A DNA stretch of 64,000 bases from Echinococcus granulosus (GCF_000524195.1 NW_020170414.1:143238-207237), one strand, 5' to 3'. Positions 1 through 12,176 are shown, counted from the stretch's first letter. Translations and numbers: made by a program. The notes: generated by a model not told the origin, from the letters alone.

Positions 1-2238
1 TCAGCATAAAATAATTGTAGGAAATCACTTTTCGTTTTTATCAGAAATTGGAACAAGAAAACAATGCAATGTTTCTGGCATTAAACCTTCACTTCATGTG
101 GAGGCGTTTCTGGTGATACCTGCATAAGACTACTCACGCGAGATTCACTTCGTTTAAAGCACTTTTGAAGATAGTCTATCTTTAAAATGATCTTTGAACT
201 TCCTATTCTCAATTCTTTTCAGTACCTTTGTAGAAAAACAAACAAATTGAAGACGTAGTGATTTTTTAAAGCCTATTATTTGGTTGCCGATATTTTTACT
301 TTTCCATATCAGTAGTATGTACCAAAGACAAATCACTTTTTAACTATCAGTAGACCGGAATCATTGAGCTAAATATCTGCACTCTGACCATTCAAAAGAG
401 ATGTTAAATAGATGCATGTCGGCAGTTACTTTAGCACGTACTTTAAACAACAGAGAAGGCTTCAAAACCGCATAGCTGGAGAGTATTATATGAGCTTCAC
501 ATTGAATCCTCATAAAAGTGTTCCACGAAAATTGAAAAAAAAAGTGGTTTGAGCTCAAGCAGTAGCGAGGACGAAGATTTGGTTCGATTTTACTATAGCG
601 TTTCGAGTCCTCCTCTGAAGTAAAAAGGATAAATAATTCAAAAGCAGAAGGACTGAGGTGTTAATGGCATGGCTCGGAGACTGAGCCAAGTATAAAGGCG
701 GTGCTTTAATTGCCCGCAAAACCATATTGAATAGTTAAACACATGATCAAAGTATTGCATAGCCCGTCCCTTGATCAGCTTCCCGCGTCAGCCATCACAA
801 CGTAGTCGGTGCTGCAAAAAAAGGCCTACTAGTCAACCTCGCCAGTCATCGAATTTGCTTGCTAGTGCGACGATATTTGATCCTGCCATCACCGATGTCT
901 TAGCAATCCCGCTAAATCCAAATTTCCGCCCCGTTTGGCAACCGTATCAGAGGAAGGGAATGTACAGTCCATCCCATATGACCATCCTGAAATACCGACT
1001 CATTTAACAAGAGCTGGAGTTCAAAATATCTTCGTGAGGATTAGGTTTCTTCTCTGTTCCTCCTTGCCACTTTGTTCTCTATTCAGTGCTACCTAACCAT
1101 ACACCTATCGGGGTTCTCTTCATCCGGTGGAGAGGTGGAGGAGGTACCGCTTGCTCATTTAATTGACAGCTTCGTTCGGGTACCGTAAACAGCTCCGTAA
1201 CGAACCTTTCTACATAGTTAACGACCAGTGTCGCTTCAGTTGTTAACAGCATTCCCTCAGGACACAGTACTGGGTGGTTGCCGAAGTTTGACGGCATTTT
1301 TAACCTTCTGTTAGGAGGGTACACAGATTCTCCTAGTAGATACCCTTATGTAATGCTAAGATTTAGCTTCCAGTGATAGAAATCAGGGTAGTTTTTCTTT
1401 AGGATCGGGTTTGCTTGCTGCTGCCGCAAATGTAACCCTTCCAAACTTTCCTGACGTTGAAAGATGGCATAACACTAGGGTGAAAGATGTATCGTCTATG
1501 TACAGAAGGTCTGGATGATATGAGCGTGGCCCCGAGCGGAAGTATAAAGTCGGAGCTTTGAGTGCCCGCAAAACTGAAATGAAGAGTTGAACAAATAATC
1601 AAAGAATTGCAGCATCAATTTTGATTGCATTTTTCATTCGTGGGTATTATGTTCGGCAACCTTGAGTGTCAGACATGGTTCTTTAGAATCAAAACTGACA
1701 TTTCTAAGTTATGAAATCTACTAAATTGAATCTTTTTTTCACACACAGTTCAATAAATGGAATTGTGCTGTGGGTGGACGAATATCAAGTTGGTGTCAGT
1801 AAAAATCAAAGCAGCTTAAATGTCAGTGGCCAGCGTAAATAAGTGTACAAGCCTTCTTTGAAGTAATCCACATCCCTCTCAAACGCATTAATGTTCACTA
1901 CCTGTAAGCAAACATCCAATTTCACTGGTATGTTCATGCAGATGTTTACAAAGTGGATATTGAATTTACTGTCTGGTACTGTTGAGTGATGTGGAGAGAG
2001 GACACTGAATTTCACGTAGACCAGTTATTTCGGTTCTGAGAAGGTGGCTTTGTGGTAGACTGGTTTCCTTATGCCGACTTAAAACAGGTTCGCAGGGTCG
2101 ACCATTGTTTGGTCGTTCATATTATTAATCGAAAAACGAGAAGTAGGACTACATTTCGTTTTAAATACCTTAAACAAAATCCTGGTTAAGGAAAACGCAT
2201 TTAACTTCCGTATTTATTTCTCCCTTTGCATGCTACAG
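1..2238 (+). other. Intron of NT5C2 copy 1 (no exon recognised), with repeat A1
   Basis: This stretch precedes the first visible coding exon of the left nucleotidase gene and is most simply an intron of it. I looked for the preceding exon expected from copy 2 (the one encoding DMNIETCEQ in that gene) and found nothing similar, so it probably lies left of the window. Positions about 567-1611 hold a TRIM-like repeat described separately; the rest shows no recognisable gene. Confidence 0.6.
567..1611 (+). mobile_element. Repeat A1: TRIM-like element with terminal direct repeats
   Basis: Positions 691-759 and 1543-1611 are diverged direct repeats of equal length (69 bp) lying 852 bp apart; both contain a TATAAA...TGCCCGCAAAA core and end ATTGCA. 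Similarity probably extends further upstream in each repeat, to about 567 and 1430. The internal part (about 775-1300) shares blocks with copies A2 and A3, for example the CATCACAACGTAGTCGGTGC block near 791. The short open frames inside contain stops at matching positions in the other copies. This architecture, two LTR-like repeats around a non-coding middle, fits a terminal-repeat retrotransposon in miniature. Outer borders are approximate. Confidence 0.5.
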
Positions 2239-5200
2239 AGAGTTGCCAACGAAATGAATGAAGCTTATGGCCTTCTGGGGAGTATTTTCCGTCATGGTGA
2301 GTCTCCACCTTTCCTTTTTTTAGATTGCAGGCACTTTCCCCCATCACTTGTCAGGAAATTCGACGAGGATAAAAATAAGTAAACCAATGAGTGCAATTTT
2401 TAGACGAAAAATATTTTATTCTACAAGTTTTCTTTCACATTTTGTAAAAGGATTCTTGTGAACTCAAGTAGCATTCCCCTTACCACACTGCAGAGTGTGA
2501 CCTTCTCAAATGTAAGCAGCAATTCACTCATTAACTGCCTATAATCGTGAAAGCTTTTTTCTTTCTTTTGCTCCCTAATTTCTCCTTATTTACGTAGCGT
2601 ATGGATAGTGAATAAGTAAACAAAAAGTGGAAATATTGTCTAAAATATGGAATCAGTCGCAGTCTTCTTACCTCGCAGTTAGTAATTTTTGGAGCAAAAT
2701 TCATGACAAAATGAAGTATTGAAGCGAGATTTCGCATACTGGTTCTCTTATTTATTTATCACGGTAAGCCACTCCAGTAAAATAAAAGTTTTATTGCCCA
2801 CCTCACTAACGTCACAAATGCGTGCCGCTCTGAGTTGCTTGAGTGTCTCACGCCACAACAATTTGGCATCTGGTAGTAATGATTGAGTGTGAGGCACCAA
2901 AATGAATGCAGAATATTCTTGGTCCCAGGTTAGCTGCACCTAGACAGCATTACATCCATACTGTAGTGGTTGATTTTCCTCTGACACTGCAGTAGCGATT
3001 TTGTCAGTAGAACAAAGGAAAGAAAGGAAATAAATCCTAGTATTTCTTGATCACAGTGAAGGAGAAATTTTTATGCAAGTTTTAAGACAATTATCTGACT
3101 GATGGGTCTCACAGTGAAGGAGAATATTTTACAAGTAACGATTGTGTTCATTGAAGTCGAATACCACATCCGCAGACAATGGGCAGGTCAGTTACCTGGA
3201 CAAATCAATTTCACTCGGCACACCGCCCAGTTAATCGTCAAACCAATAGAAATGTGCTGATTGCTCCATGAAGTTTCTTACTTTCAGGCTCCCGACTGAC
3301 CACCTTCTCATCGCAGGCAATGCAGTTCGCAGACCTCTACTCCTACAGCTGCTACAACCTTATCTACTATCCCCTCTGCTACATGTTCCGCGCACCGCCC
3401 ATGCTGATGCCGCACGAGTCCACCGTGCCGCATGAGGAGACGGCTTTCGAGTCCTTCAAAGACCTCGAAGACTCGCCTTGTGGTCTGAGGAGGAGAACAA
3501 CTACTGGTGCGTTTCAGTCTACGCCCCTTTTTTCAGGCCTTTATTTGCCTGTGCTTGATACCAGTGCACTCCCTCGTGGAGTGGCTAACTTAATGGTATA
3601 GTAGGTTTACCATCCCAATGATCCCAAAGGCATGTTAGACTGCAAGTTTCAGCTGTTTGACCATCATATCCTCGTTCCTGAGTGCATTCTGACCAAAGCA
3701 CATTCATGGTGCTTGTGTGTGCATAATTTAATTGCCCTTCCGTAGGGTCCATTAAAGATTATTGCTATTTTCATTGGTGGAAAATTTTAGTACTGAGCGC
3801 ATTCAACGCATAGGTGCTTGAAATAGCATTAAGTTGGAGTTGAAAGGGGAAAAAAGCACATACTTTTAACTGTGGATTAGAAGAAGGGCTTTAAGGTCTG
3901 TGATACATGGTAGTCTCTTGTAATTATTCCATCTTTCAACTTATTTGAACATACCTCTACCCGATGAGGCTGAATAAACAGGAAGTAGCCCTAATCTCAA
4001 CGTTCTGATTGGCTGGGCGATTGACAACCCACTGTTCTATATGAAGTCCAATTCTCTTGCTTGAAATTTGAACGTCAAGGAACTGAAAAGGCTCATTTAT
4101 AGTTTGATATGGTCATCAAGTAGTATTGTTACAAAGACTCTTCATTCTGATCGGTGATCTTGGCAATTTCAGTCCTCAGAAATCTTTCGGCAATTTGAAG
4201 TGTACCACAAGATCAAAGGGAGAGAGGTTTTTACTATATTTACCCCTCGATGAATGGTTAGTGGTCCTGCAGTCGTGCATATAATATTCCGTATTCATCT
4301 GTTAAATGTGTAGCCAAATGAGTAGAGGCAATAAACTGTTGGTGGTGCTGATGCTAATGCTAGCAGAAATGCCTTAGAGATCACATCGCACTGAAACAGG
4401 TAAATCTCATGACATCTAGCAAGGGGAGCCCCCAACAGGGTAAAAGCGGATAGAGCCAAAAATTTTCGCATACGTATCAACAAAAGAAGGGTTTCAAGCT
4501 TCATATATCAGAACTTAATCTTGCTCAGAACGCCGAGGTGAATAAGTGCCCTGCTCTCTCCTTATGACTTTCCTAATTATTCACGGATGCATATTTCTTA
4601 GCAATGAGCATTTGTCCGCTGTATCTGTCGAAGGTGTCAGACGCACAAAGTTTGGTTTTTGGCTCCGTAATTCCTTAATTTGGTGTAATCTCTCAACACA
4701 CAAATTTATCGCATTTCTTTTAAAGACGAACACGACCATGCACAAGAGTGGAGTTGGACGTCGTCTCTGGAGCTCCCCTTGGTCAGGCTCTTGCATCAGC
4801 CGTCAAAACGTAGTCTCCACCTTAACAAAATAGCACTTACGAATCAGCCGCCTCTGTCATTGGTGTTTGATCTCCATGTCACTGATGCATCTTCGCAACT
4901 CCACTAGATTTGGAGTTTCGTCCTGTTTGGGAAATGTACTGGGGAAGAGAGAGAAAGTGCAGTTCTCTTACTGCTGGAAACTTGATGATGCTCTACCACG
5001 GGGCCGTCTTGCATCTTCATCACTGGTCGTAACAATACTGGCCTAAAAGAAGAGTGATTTAATGAAAGGCTGGGTTTTAGTTAATTTCGTTGGGACAATA
5101 TTTTACTTCTATTCCTCCTTGGAACCCTAGACACCTCTGCAACGAAGCATTCCAAATGGTTTACGCCAACTGTTGCTTCATTTGTCAATTGCAAACCGGC

Positions 5201-7476
5201 AGAACACGGAGCTGGAGTAGCAGCCGAAAGCAAACGTCAACTTTAACCCTTTTGTTAGGGGTATTCACAGGTCCCCTTCTTTAACATCAGATGCCCAATA
5301 ATAGAAATCAGGGTAGCCGTCCTTTGAGATCGGATTCGCTTGCAACGGCTACCGACGTAACGTCCCAAGTCTCCCCTGCAGTGGTAGAAAGCGATAGTAG
5401 CATGCAAGAATAAGTATTACTGACGTACAAGCTAATTGAGAGGCTACTGCCTTGTCCCCGAGGTCATGCCGCGGAGCGGAAGGCCAGTGCACGGAGACTT
5501 GAGCACCTGTGTAATCAAATGAGGAGTTGAACGAACTATCAGCACATTACAGAGGTTTTTAAATGTCACGGTGACTAATCTTATAAACCTTTTCTGATAG
5601 AAGTGAATTACTAATTCATTATGGAGCAAATTTACTCCTTCGTTGAATGCATTGTTGAAATTACCCTTGTTTCTTGTTACTGTGTCGGCAAATTGTAGTC
5701 ATTTCAGGCATTTGTCCGCATTTTTGGTTATTCATGTAGTCAAGTTTTACCGACATTTGTTTGTCCCACCATTGGTTTGCCGTTAGGCCATAGTGATGCT
5801 GCGTACAGCTGGCAACTTCAACATCAATGAAGTGGGCCGGTCAGTGGTGTGACCAGCGGGTGCTCACTAAGTGGGCTAGTCGCAGTGGCGGCCTGAGTGG
5901 GTCCAAGTAGGGGTAAGAGGGAGGGTATGCAAATGTGTCACTCAAGGGAGTTGTAAAATTAATGGCGCGATTTTATGTGTTGAAGCTTTCAACAACTTTG
6001 AATCATTGGAAATGAATTAGTGGTGTAAAAAGTTGGCTAGTTGGGATACGATTCGCCTGAAAACTCATCTTTTCTTGCTACCATCTTGCATACTACAAGG
6101 TATGGCTACGTGGAAGTGTTCAGTTGATTATTTGGTGGTCCGATGCATCGCCATGCTTTTCCATTATGGCATATTCATTAGCTATTCTCAACAATGTATT
6201 GTGGACATGTGTTTTACCGGAACCACTCCGCCGACCAGGTAATAAAAGGGCTCAGGAACAAATTGCAGTCGATATCGGTGGATGGGAGCAGGTCGTAAAA
6301 CGCCCAGTCACAGTGGGAATGCGACCGTTCAATTGGTAGCAGCTAGACCGTCCAGTATTCAATTGTAGGGGAAAAAAAACCAGTCTTGGCGAGTAATTTG
6401 CAGCTTTGTTGTTTGGATCTCAACCATGAGACTGCTCGGTCCGAACTGGGATTTAATTGCACAGTCATTGAAAGAGCATTCTGTCATGGTGCTGCTGTAC
6501 GCGTTGGTAGGCAGCAATTCTGTCTCTGCTCTCATTCAGCTTTAGTCCCAATCCACTTTAGTCATCGTTGATCCAGATGGCAGACTACAGTAATATTGGG
6601 GGCCTCGGTGTGTGCAGCTGTGCTGCTTATGCCTAGTCGTGTAGAGGACTTCAAGCACAGCACAGCTCTTAGTCAGTCAGGCGTTTGAATGGTACGAATG
6701 CATTCATCACAGAGGCAGTCTGTCTTACGTCAGTCAGCTGCGATCTCGATCGCCAGTACACATCACGGCAGTGAGTTAATCCTGTGGGCGTTTGGCCAAC
6801 ACGTGTGACACCTCATCCTAAACGCCTTCATGCATAACGCACTGCAATTTCCGTGTAGAATGTGAATATGGCACAATTATTTCCTACGATTTGCAATTTT
6901 GGAATATACTACTCTGGGTACCAATGTGGGCAGGCTGCCCCGCCAAAGCATGCTCTCCCTGCACCGAATTGGGTCCACTGATGCGGGGGAAGCATTATTT
7001 TGATAGGTAAATGCTTTGCGTTGACTCTGAGTTAAAGGCTTGCTTTGAACGCTCCTCGAATCCGATCCGTCCTCTCACTGATTTGGTCATAGTGGTAGTC
7101 ATTCGGACAGTCAGTTGAGCTAATCACAGAACAAGTGACTCTCCGCACACCTTTTCTTACTTACCTGCTTGACCTTTGTATTTTCACCATCTCATCCGCC
7201 TACACGCCTGCACCAACAGAGGCGGAGATGGTGCGACACATCAAGGCGATGCTTCTCAAGCGATTGCCGGACTCAATGATGGCCACGCACTCTTCCGTCG
7301 ACGAGACCGAAAAGGACTACGAAGGACCGAAGTGCATTGAAATTGCCGCCACCGCCGCCACGCCGGTCCTGACTACCACTGTCCCTGTTGTCTTGAAAAA
7401 TCTTTCATCTCGCATGGAAACAATGGACATTGGCACCATTACCTCCTCCTCCGCCTCCTCTTCGCATTCCTTCTGA
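2239..7476 (+). CDS. Cytosolic purine 5'-nucleotidase, NT5C2 family, copy 1 (3' end only)
   Basis: This is the C-terminal part of a cytosolic IMP/GMP 5'-nucleotidase (HAD superfamily), which removes phosphate from purine monophosphates. Coding exons are 2239-2296 (58 nt), 3288-3506 (219 nt) and 7220-7476 (stop TGA 7474-7476), all with AG/GT borders and matching phase. The first encodes [10 protein letters not shown]; the second encodes [21 protein letters not shown] and [11 protein letters not shown], hallmarks of the family C-terminal region. The first two exons have the same lengths and phases as their counterparts in copy 2 (59926-59983 and 60787-61005) at roughly 70% identity. The last exon (85 codons, rich in T, A and S) is unlike the end of copy 2. 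Active-site exons lie left of the window. The middle exon has Q and F where human NT5C2 has R456 and Y457. The 3,713-nt last intron holds repeats A2 and B1. A separate splice-ready exon at 8891-9025 could be an alternative end. Confidence 0.85.
4735..5555 (+). mobile_element. Repeat A2: second, diverged TRIM-like copy
   Basis: The 4779-4935 block resembles 775-930 of A1, and about 5300-5555 resembles 1376-1612, including the identical 16-mer ATAGAAATCAGGGTAG at about 5300 and 1376. The right LTR-like part holds the family signature CGTCCCAAG at about 5365 and CCGCGGAGCGGAAG at about 5470. I cannot find a convincing left terminal repeat, so this copy looks 5'-truncated or too diverged. Confidence 0.45.
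6562..6815 (+). repeat. Repeat B1
   Basis: This is a dispersed repeat shared with 16588-16900. Matching blocks in the same order are TCATCGTTGATCCAGATGG (6562), AATGCATTCATC (near 6697), GTCTGTCTTACGTCAGTCAG (near 6718) and GCCAACACGTGTGACACC (6795). The two copies differ by about 60 bp of indel between the first and last block. No coding capacity recognised. Confidence 0.55.
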
Positions 7477-7606
7477 GTGTGGGTAGCATGGTTTGCGCTT
7501 CATTTCCACTTATAGCTGTTGCATGCATTTAAATTAACTCTGGACAATAACCCAGGGTCATTCTAGCCTCAAAAAATCTACTTTAAAGAAGATTTTTAAG
7601 TAATGA

Positions 7607-7612
7607 AATAAA
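7607..7612 (+). promoter_or_regulatory. Polyadenylation signal AATAAA after NT5C2 copy 1
   Basis: A canonical AATAAA lies about 130 nt past the TGA stop at 7474-7476, on the same strand, at a normal distance for a short 3' UTR. Position and sequence are the only evidence. Confidence 0.5.
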
Positions 7613-8890
7613 TTAGCAATGGTATTTTATGGTGATAGGGTAACAATGAAGATACAGAATTCGCAGTATTTATGATCACGGTAACCGGTTATCTTTGAAG
7701 TGAGATCATTGTAAATGGAAATAGACGTCTGTCCAATAGTTAAAAGATTAACACTGTGGTGATTCATACCCCCGATGGTGATGGAAAGGAACTAATGGGC
7801 ATTCACGATGCTATTTGATCCCCATGGTAAAGAAAATTTTGGATTTAACTTACATCTGTGAAGAATGAACAGGATCCTGTTGATTGAAAGCTCTATGGAA
7901 TTTCATGCATTCTTCTTGCTGGAAAAAGGTCGTCTAATTTGTTCTCCTTCTCCCCTTCACCTCTCGCATGCTTTTGTGGTGGGATAAAGTTGGGTTGTGG
8001 TTTTATTCTAGCAGTGACTTTTTAGAACGCTTCCCGGGGACTTGAGGTAAGGATTTTTGCGCTAGCTGGCTGACCCTCCCAATCTGGCCGATTCCTCCGG
8101 AGGCATGAAACAAAATCACCCATGCAACGAGCCATTTTCAATTAATCTGGACAATCAAATTCAGGATGTTTCGCTACCGGTTGGTACCGCAGAAGAATGT
8201 GTTGGGAGCTGAAGTGATAACGTCTATTTTCGAGCTCCATTACAACCGTGGCATCGACTATTCTGTTCATTCTTGCCACCTTTCTCGTAATGACTTATTA
8301 GAGGACAGTTTTTTCGTTTCTCATTCGCATATTAGCTCCATCTTTGACGGGACTCACACTGGTTTAAAATGTAGGCATCCATTCTCATGAACTTGTCAAC
8401 AGATCAACTTGAATCCTCGTAAGGAGGGCTAAAATGCACACCACAGTAATGGCTGTCTGTTGCAGCGTGTTCTCAGTACTTTAGATCATACCGAGTCCAA
8501 AACTCCCGGGTGGGGCTTAAGGTGAGGCACGGAATAGAGGGTCAAAATGGCACCAAAATGCGCTTAACCGTCTTTCATTTCGGCTAGTTTATTCATTCCT
8601 ATTACTTTCCGATAAGTGACTTGAATTTTTGATAATAAGATGAGATAATAAAGAAGATAATAATAAAAAATCTTCAAGTGCGATGCGAAGCAAAGTCCCA
8701 ATGCAACTTTTTCCCTTGTTGCTTTTTCAGGTGAGTGCCCACGCATTTCCATGCCGCTAAGTTACCGACACCTTCAATCATCCCCAAAGCGCGCTATTCT
8801 GCAGGCGTCTAGACATTACCACGACTTGATAGAACCATTCCACCTCCTCCTCACTTCTGCGCTTTCCACCCTTCCGGCCTTTGTCACTAG

Positions 8891-9025
8891 CTCTCTCTGA
8901 ATGCCAGCAACGAGCCCCCTTCTTTCGTCAGCAATCCAGACACCAATGCCAACGAGACATACTCGACGGACGATGAAGAAAGTAAAGAGAGTACTGAGGA
9001 TGCCTATTTTGCACGAATAAGATAA
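8891..9025 (+). CDS. Candidate orphan terminal exon, acidic C-terminus
   Basis: A long pyrimidine-rich tract (about 8838-8885) ends in CACTAG at 8885-8890. It is followed by 44 open codons and TAA at 9023-9025 if entered in phase 0. The peptide is hydrophilic and acidic, with the run YSTDDEESKESTEDAYFARI near its end, much like a real C-terminal tail. It lies about 1.5 kb past the end of NT5C2 copy 1, and human NT5C2 also ends in an acidic tail, so an alternative last exon is possible. However, copy 1 exon 3288-3506 ends in phase 1, which would read this exon in a different frame that reaches TGA after about 24 codons. An intervening exon or a separate small gene would be needed. Function unknown. 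Confidence 0.35.
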   Translation, partial: LSLNASNEPPSFVSNPDTNANETYSTDDEESKESTEDAYFARIR

Positions 9026-10999
9026 CTTTTGCCTCTCTTTCCCTTTTGGTTAGCCAACCAACTCTGTCCCCCCTCCTTTTGGTGACAATTTCCTTGTGTC
9101 TATTTATTTCACCTGATTTTGCTTTCTTGGTGATTTAACCATCCCAAAGTACATTAATGCGTGCTTCGTTTCCAAAGCACACATCTGCTCTGCTTTTCAC
9201 GCTGGTTTTTGCCTCACCCTGTGAATATACCAAACAGTGGGCATAAGTGAATTCATCTAACTGGACGTTTGAATTAAGGTTTTAATGTAGTTTTGGGTTT
9301 TGAACGACTTGCTGAATACCGATTGCCATCTCTTATAGCCTGTGTGATCTAGTTAGTGTGGTGGGTGGCTGAAGGCCTTGTCTTGAGGGTTAAGCCTGGA
9401 ACTACCCGTACCAAGAGTGCTGATAGCTGGCAAGCATGCCCACGGATCCAGCTCGTTTCAGACACCGGCAATCAGGATGCCAGTCAACCGTTGCGGTCAG
9501 CGGGTGCCTTGAACAATGCATGATGACAGGGGCAAGTCTCTTGCCAACAATAACGCGCGAAGCCCCTCAATACCTCTTCATCCACAACAGTTGACTCCAA
9601 GCTCACCAGTAAGACTATTGAAAGATGTCAACGTGCCTAATTCCTCTGTGACAGCTCCAGCCGTGGTGGTTCAGTTCCTGGTCAGCGTCACTGCCACCCA
9701 TACCTGGGAGCACTGAGTCTGCGCACGAGACACCCGATATACGCCAAATTTCACTTGTCCCAATCGTCCAGAAGATGGAGCTTTGCATTGGAACAGTGAC
9801 AACAAACGCCATCATTTACAAAACCCTCGTCGATGCCAAGACAGCTTTTCGCTTCTAACCAGTACAGAAGTAAACACAAGATGGCCGAATGCTTGGTTGA
9901 TCCACAAGGGAGTTTTCCAGCCTTGACTTTGAGCAGGCGTTGTATAGTGTGGAAGTTCGACCCCCACCCTCGCCTTTAATAATAGCAGTTCCAGTTTAAG
10001 GCATTTGGCTCAATCCTTTGTAGTAGACGTCCGCACACCGATTCCGATTGAGCATTTCAAATAAAACCTAACCCTTACGTTGGAGCTCCAGACCTGGTAT
10101 CTCTCATTCTTTACCATAAATGATTTACAAAACCGATTTTTATGTCAATTTATCTTGTCCTCTTGGATAAAAATGGAATCACTGAGGTAGCCGGCTGGTT
10201 TCTACCCCCTTCTTTTGCATCTCTTTTGGATACTGTTTCATTGTAAGTGACAGCTAAGAGGGATATTTGTACTTTTAAATGCGGTAGCTTTTAGCTCGCC
10301 ACCGTTTATAACTACTCATTCAGGAGTTCGGTCGTTAGCCACGCACTCCTTGCCAAATGCTTCTTGTAAACCCTAAGTTGTTTGTGCTGTTTTATTGTCT
10401 TCACCCCAGAGAACATGAAGAAGTAAAGCATCAACGTTGGGCTCAAAGCCTTATGTATGTCAGCGTTACAACCATTTGCCAGAGTTTGTAGGCGCTGGTA
10501 AAAGCCGATGCCGCTAGGAGGATCTACAAGCCGCGATAGCTGAAGAGGCCGCCTAGTTAAACACGAAGTAAAACCAACATCCAGCAGCCACAGAGCTGCC
10601 AGATCAAGGAATTTAAGTAAGCCTTCTTTTAAAAAAGGATGACTTTTAGCTGTATTTAAAACTTAAACACAGCGGCGGTGGGATTAAAGCCATGAACCAT
10701 CCGTGTAGCAGTTGCGACGACGTGGTAGGTCAAATAAGAAGAGCTACCACTAAAATATAGCATTATCAAATTACGAAGAATTCTTAAAACGACAACTTAA
10801 TAAATTTTAGCCTCATGTTAATTTATTATCTCAAATGTGTGAATCAACTAAACTTGAAGGAGTGGTTCAACGTGTCCAGCGGATAAGATCACAGATGGTC
10901 TCCTGTGGGGTAGGCTGAAGTTGGCACTGCTATCATGACCCTCTTTGAGGGAGTCATACCGGTGATTCCCCACCTTCTCTATGCAAACTCATTCGAATT

Positions 11000-11078
11000 C
11001 TGGATCACACTGAAGGCCGTCAAGAGTAACGCAGAGACCGGAATTCTGTAAGGTCTCTGTGCCATCGGAGTGATCCAG
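11000..11078. repeat. Nested inverted repeat
   Basis: CTGGATCAC at 11000-11008 is complementary to GTGATCCAG at 11070-11078. Inside it, CAGAGACC at 11032-11039 is complementary to GGTCTCTG at 11052-11059. The arms could form a stem within a larger stem. No associated gene is seen; it may be part of a decayed mobile element. Confidence 0.4.
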
Positions 11079-11960
11079 TACCATCCACGGCAGACTATTC
11101 AGACACCCACTAAAATATTTGCCTGTCTAGAAGCAACAGTAAAACGGTCATGCAATGGAAATATGGTTGAGCAGTTGAGCTATGGCCTAAAGTAATTGTT
11201 GGTTGCAGGAAATCGAACAAGTAAATTTGCACTTACGTTTTTAAGCCTCGAACAAAGCCCTGTCCTCCGCTTACACAGAGCAGACAGATTGGATACACTT
11301 TTGAGGTGGATCAACCTTGTGACCGCGCGAACGTCGTCAATCTCCACGGCTGTGATCAGCTCTAATCTCACATGAAAACTTGGTTCCTTGTAAAATTCCA
11401 CATCAGACCATACAAGATGTCGTTTTTCAGCCATTCAGAAGTGAAAATGACACAACGGTGTTGATTTGGTACTTTGTTTAACTGTGTGGTTAACAACGTG
11501 TGGCACTTCAGTTCCTCCATGGGTTGTACTTCCACTTTTTGGCATGGACTGTGGGCCAGTGGAACAGCCTCATGGCTCTCCTTCATGTCGGTTGTGCATA
11601 TTCTGCCGCAGTATGTGGACTTTTTACGAATTCAAGGGAGACTCGGGTTGGCTGAAAGAAAAGCATTTTGTTTTGTAATTCTTGATTCCTTTAACAGCTT
11701 AACCAGTATGTTGCCTCTCTCAAGGAAACACGTGCATGCTACAAATCCTATCTGCTTCATATAAAATAACCGGTTTATCTCGGAAATCACCCGCAGAGGG
11801 TAGTCCAAGCCATATCTGCTTCTGTTTCACTCTGTTTTCCCAACTTCCTACCCCATTTACCAAGGAATGGTGACAAATACTTGAAGGGGTTGTGATTGAA
11901 GCTGAGGCCATTGTATGGAGTCTCAATGAGTAGATGGATCTTGGTCCCCATTGCTTGATT

Positions 11961-12176
11961 TTAGCAGGCGAAAAAGTGGATCTGCAGTTTACGGCATTCA
12001 CACACACGCCTCTTTAAGTTACATTCTGAAGCAGTGGAAGGGAGTCTAACTCGGTTGGCTATCTCCACAGACCAATTCACATCCATCAACCTCATCCATG
12101 GGGTGAATTCGTAGGGTGAGATACCTCGTGAGTACTGTACTGATGGATAGTGCAGAGTGTGCATCCAGGAATTCAT
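11961..12176 (-). pseudogene. Degraded integrase-like fragment of an LTR retroelement
   Basis: The minus-strand frame shows a short stretch reading YPSVQYSRGISPYEF. This resembles the segment after the catalytic core of Gypsy-type integrases, where Y-x-x-x-V-x-x-x-x-G-x-S/T-P-Y is common, followed by an M-R-L-like motif. Flanking minus-strand frames (11180-11434 and 11368-11586) may belong to the same relic but carry no motif I recognise. No intact open frame, protease, reverse transcriptase or LTR pair was found. The match is short and from memory. Confidence 0.3.

Larger units (their letters stand above)
3507..7219 (+). other. Last intron of NT5C2 copy 1, carrying repeats A2 and B1
   Basis: The intron begins GTGCGT and ends CACCAACAG. 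It holds a diverged copy of repeat A (about 4735-5555) and a copy of repeat B (about 6562-6815). Short open frames elsewhere overlap on both strands, match no family I know and are probably chance. Confidence 0.7.

Noticed and set aside
8166..8390. 74-codon open frame beginning MFRYRLVPQ after a CAG
   Set aside because: It could in principle splice into the exon at 8891, but the donor is poor and no homology supports it.
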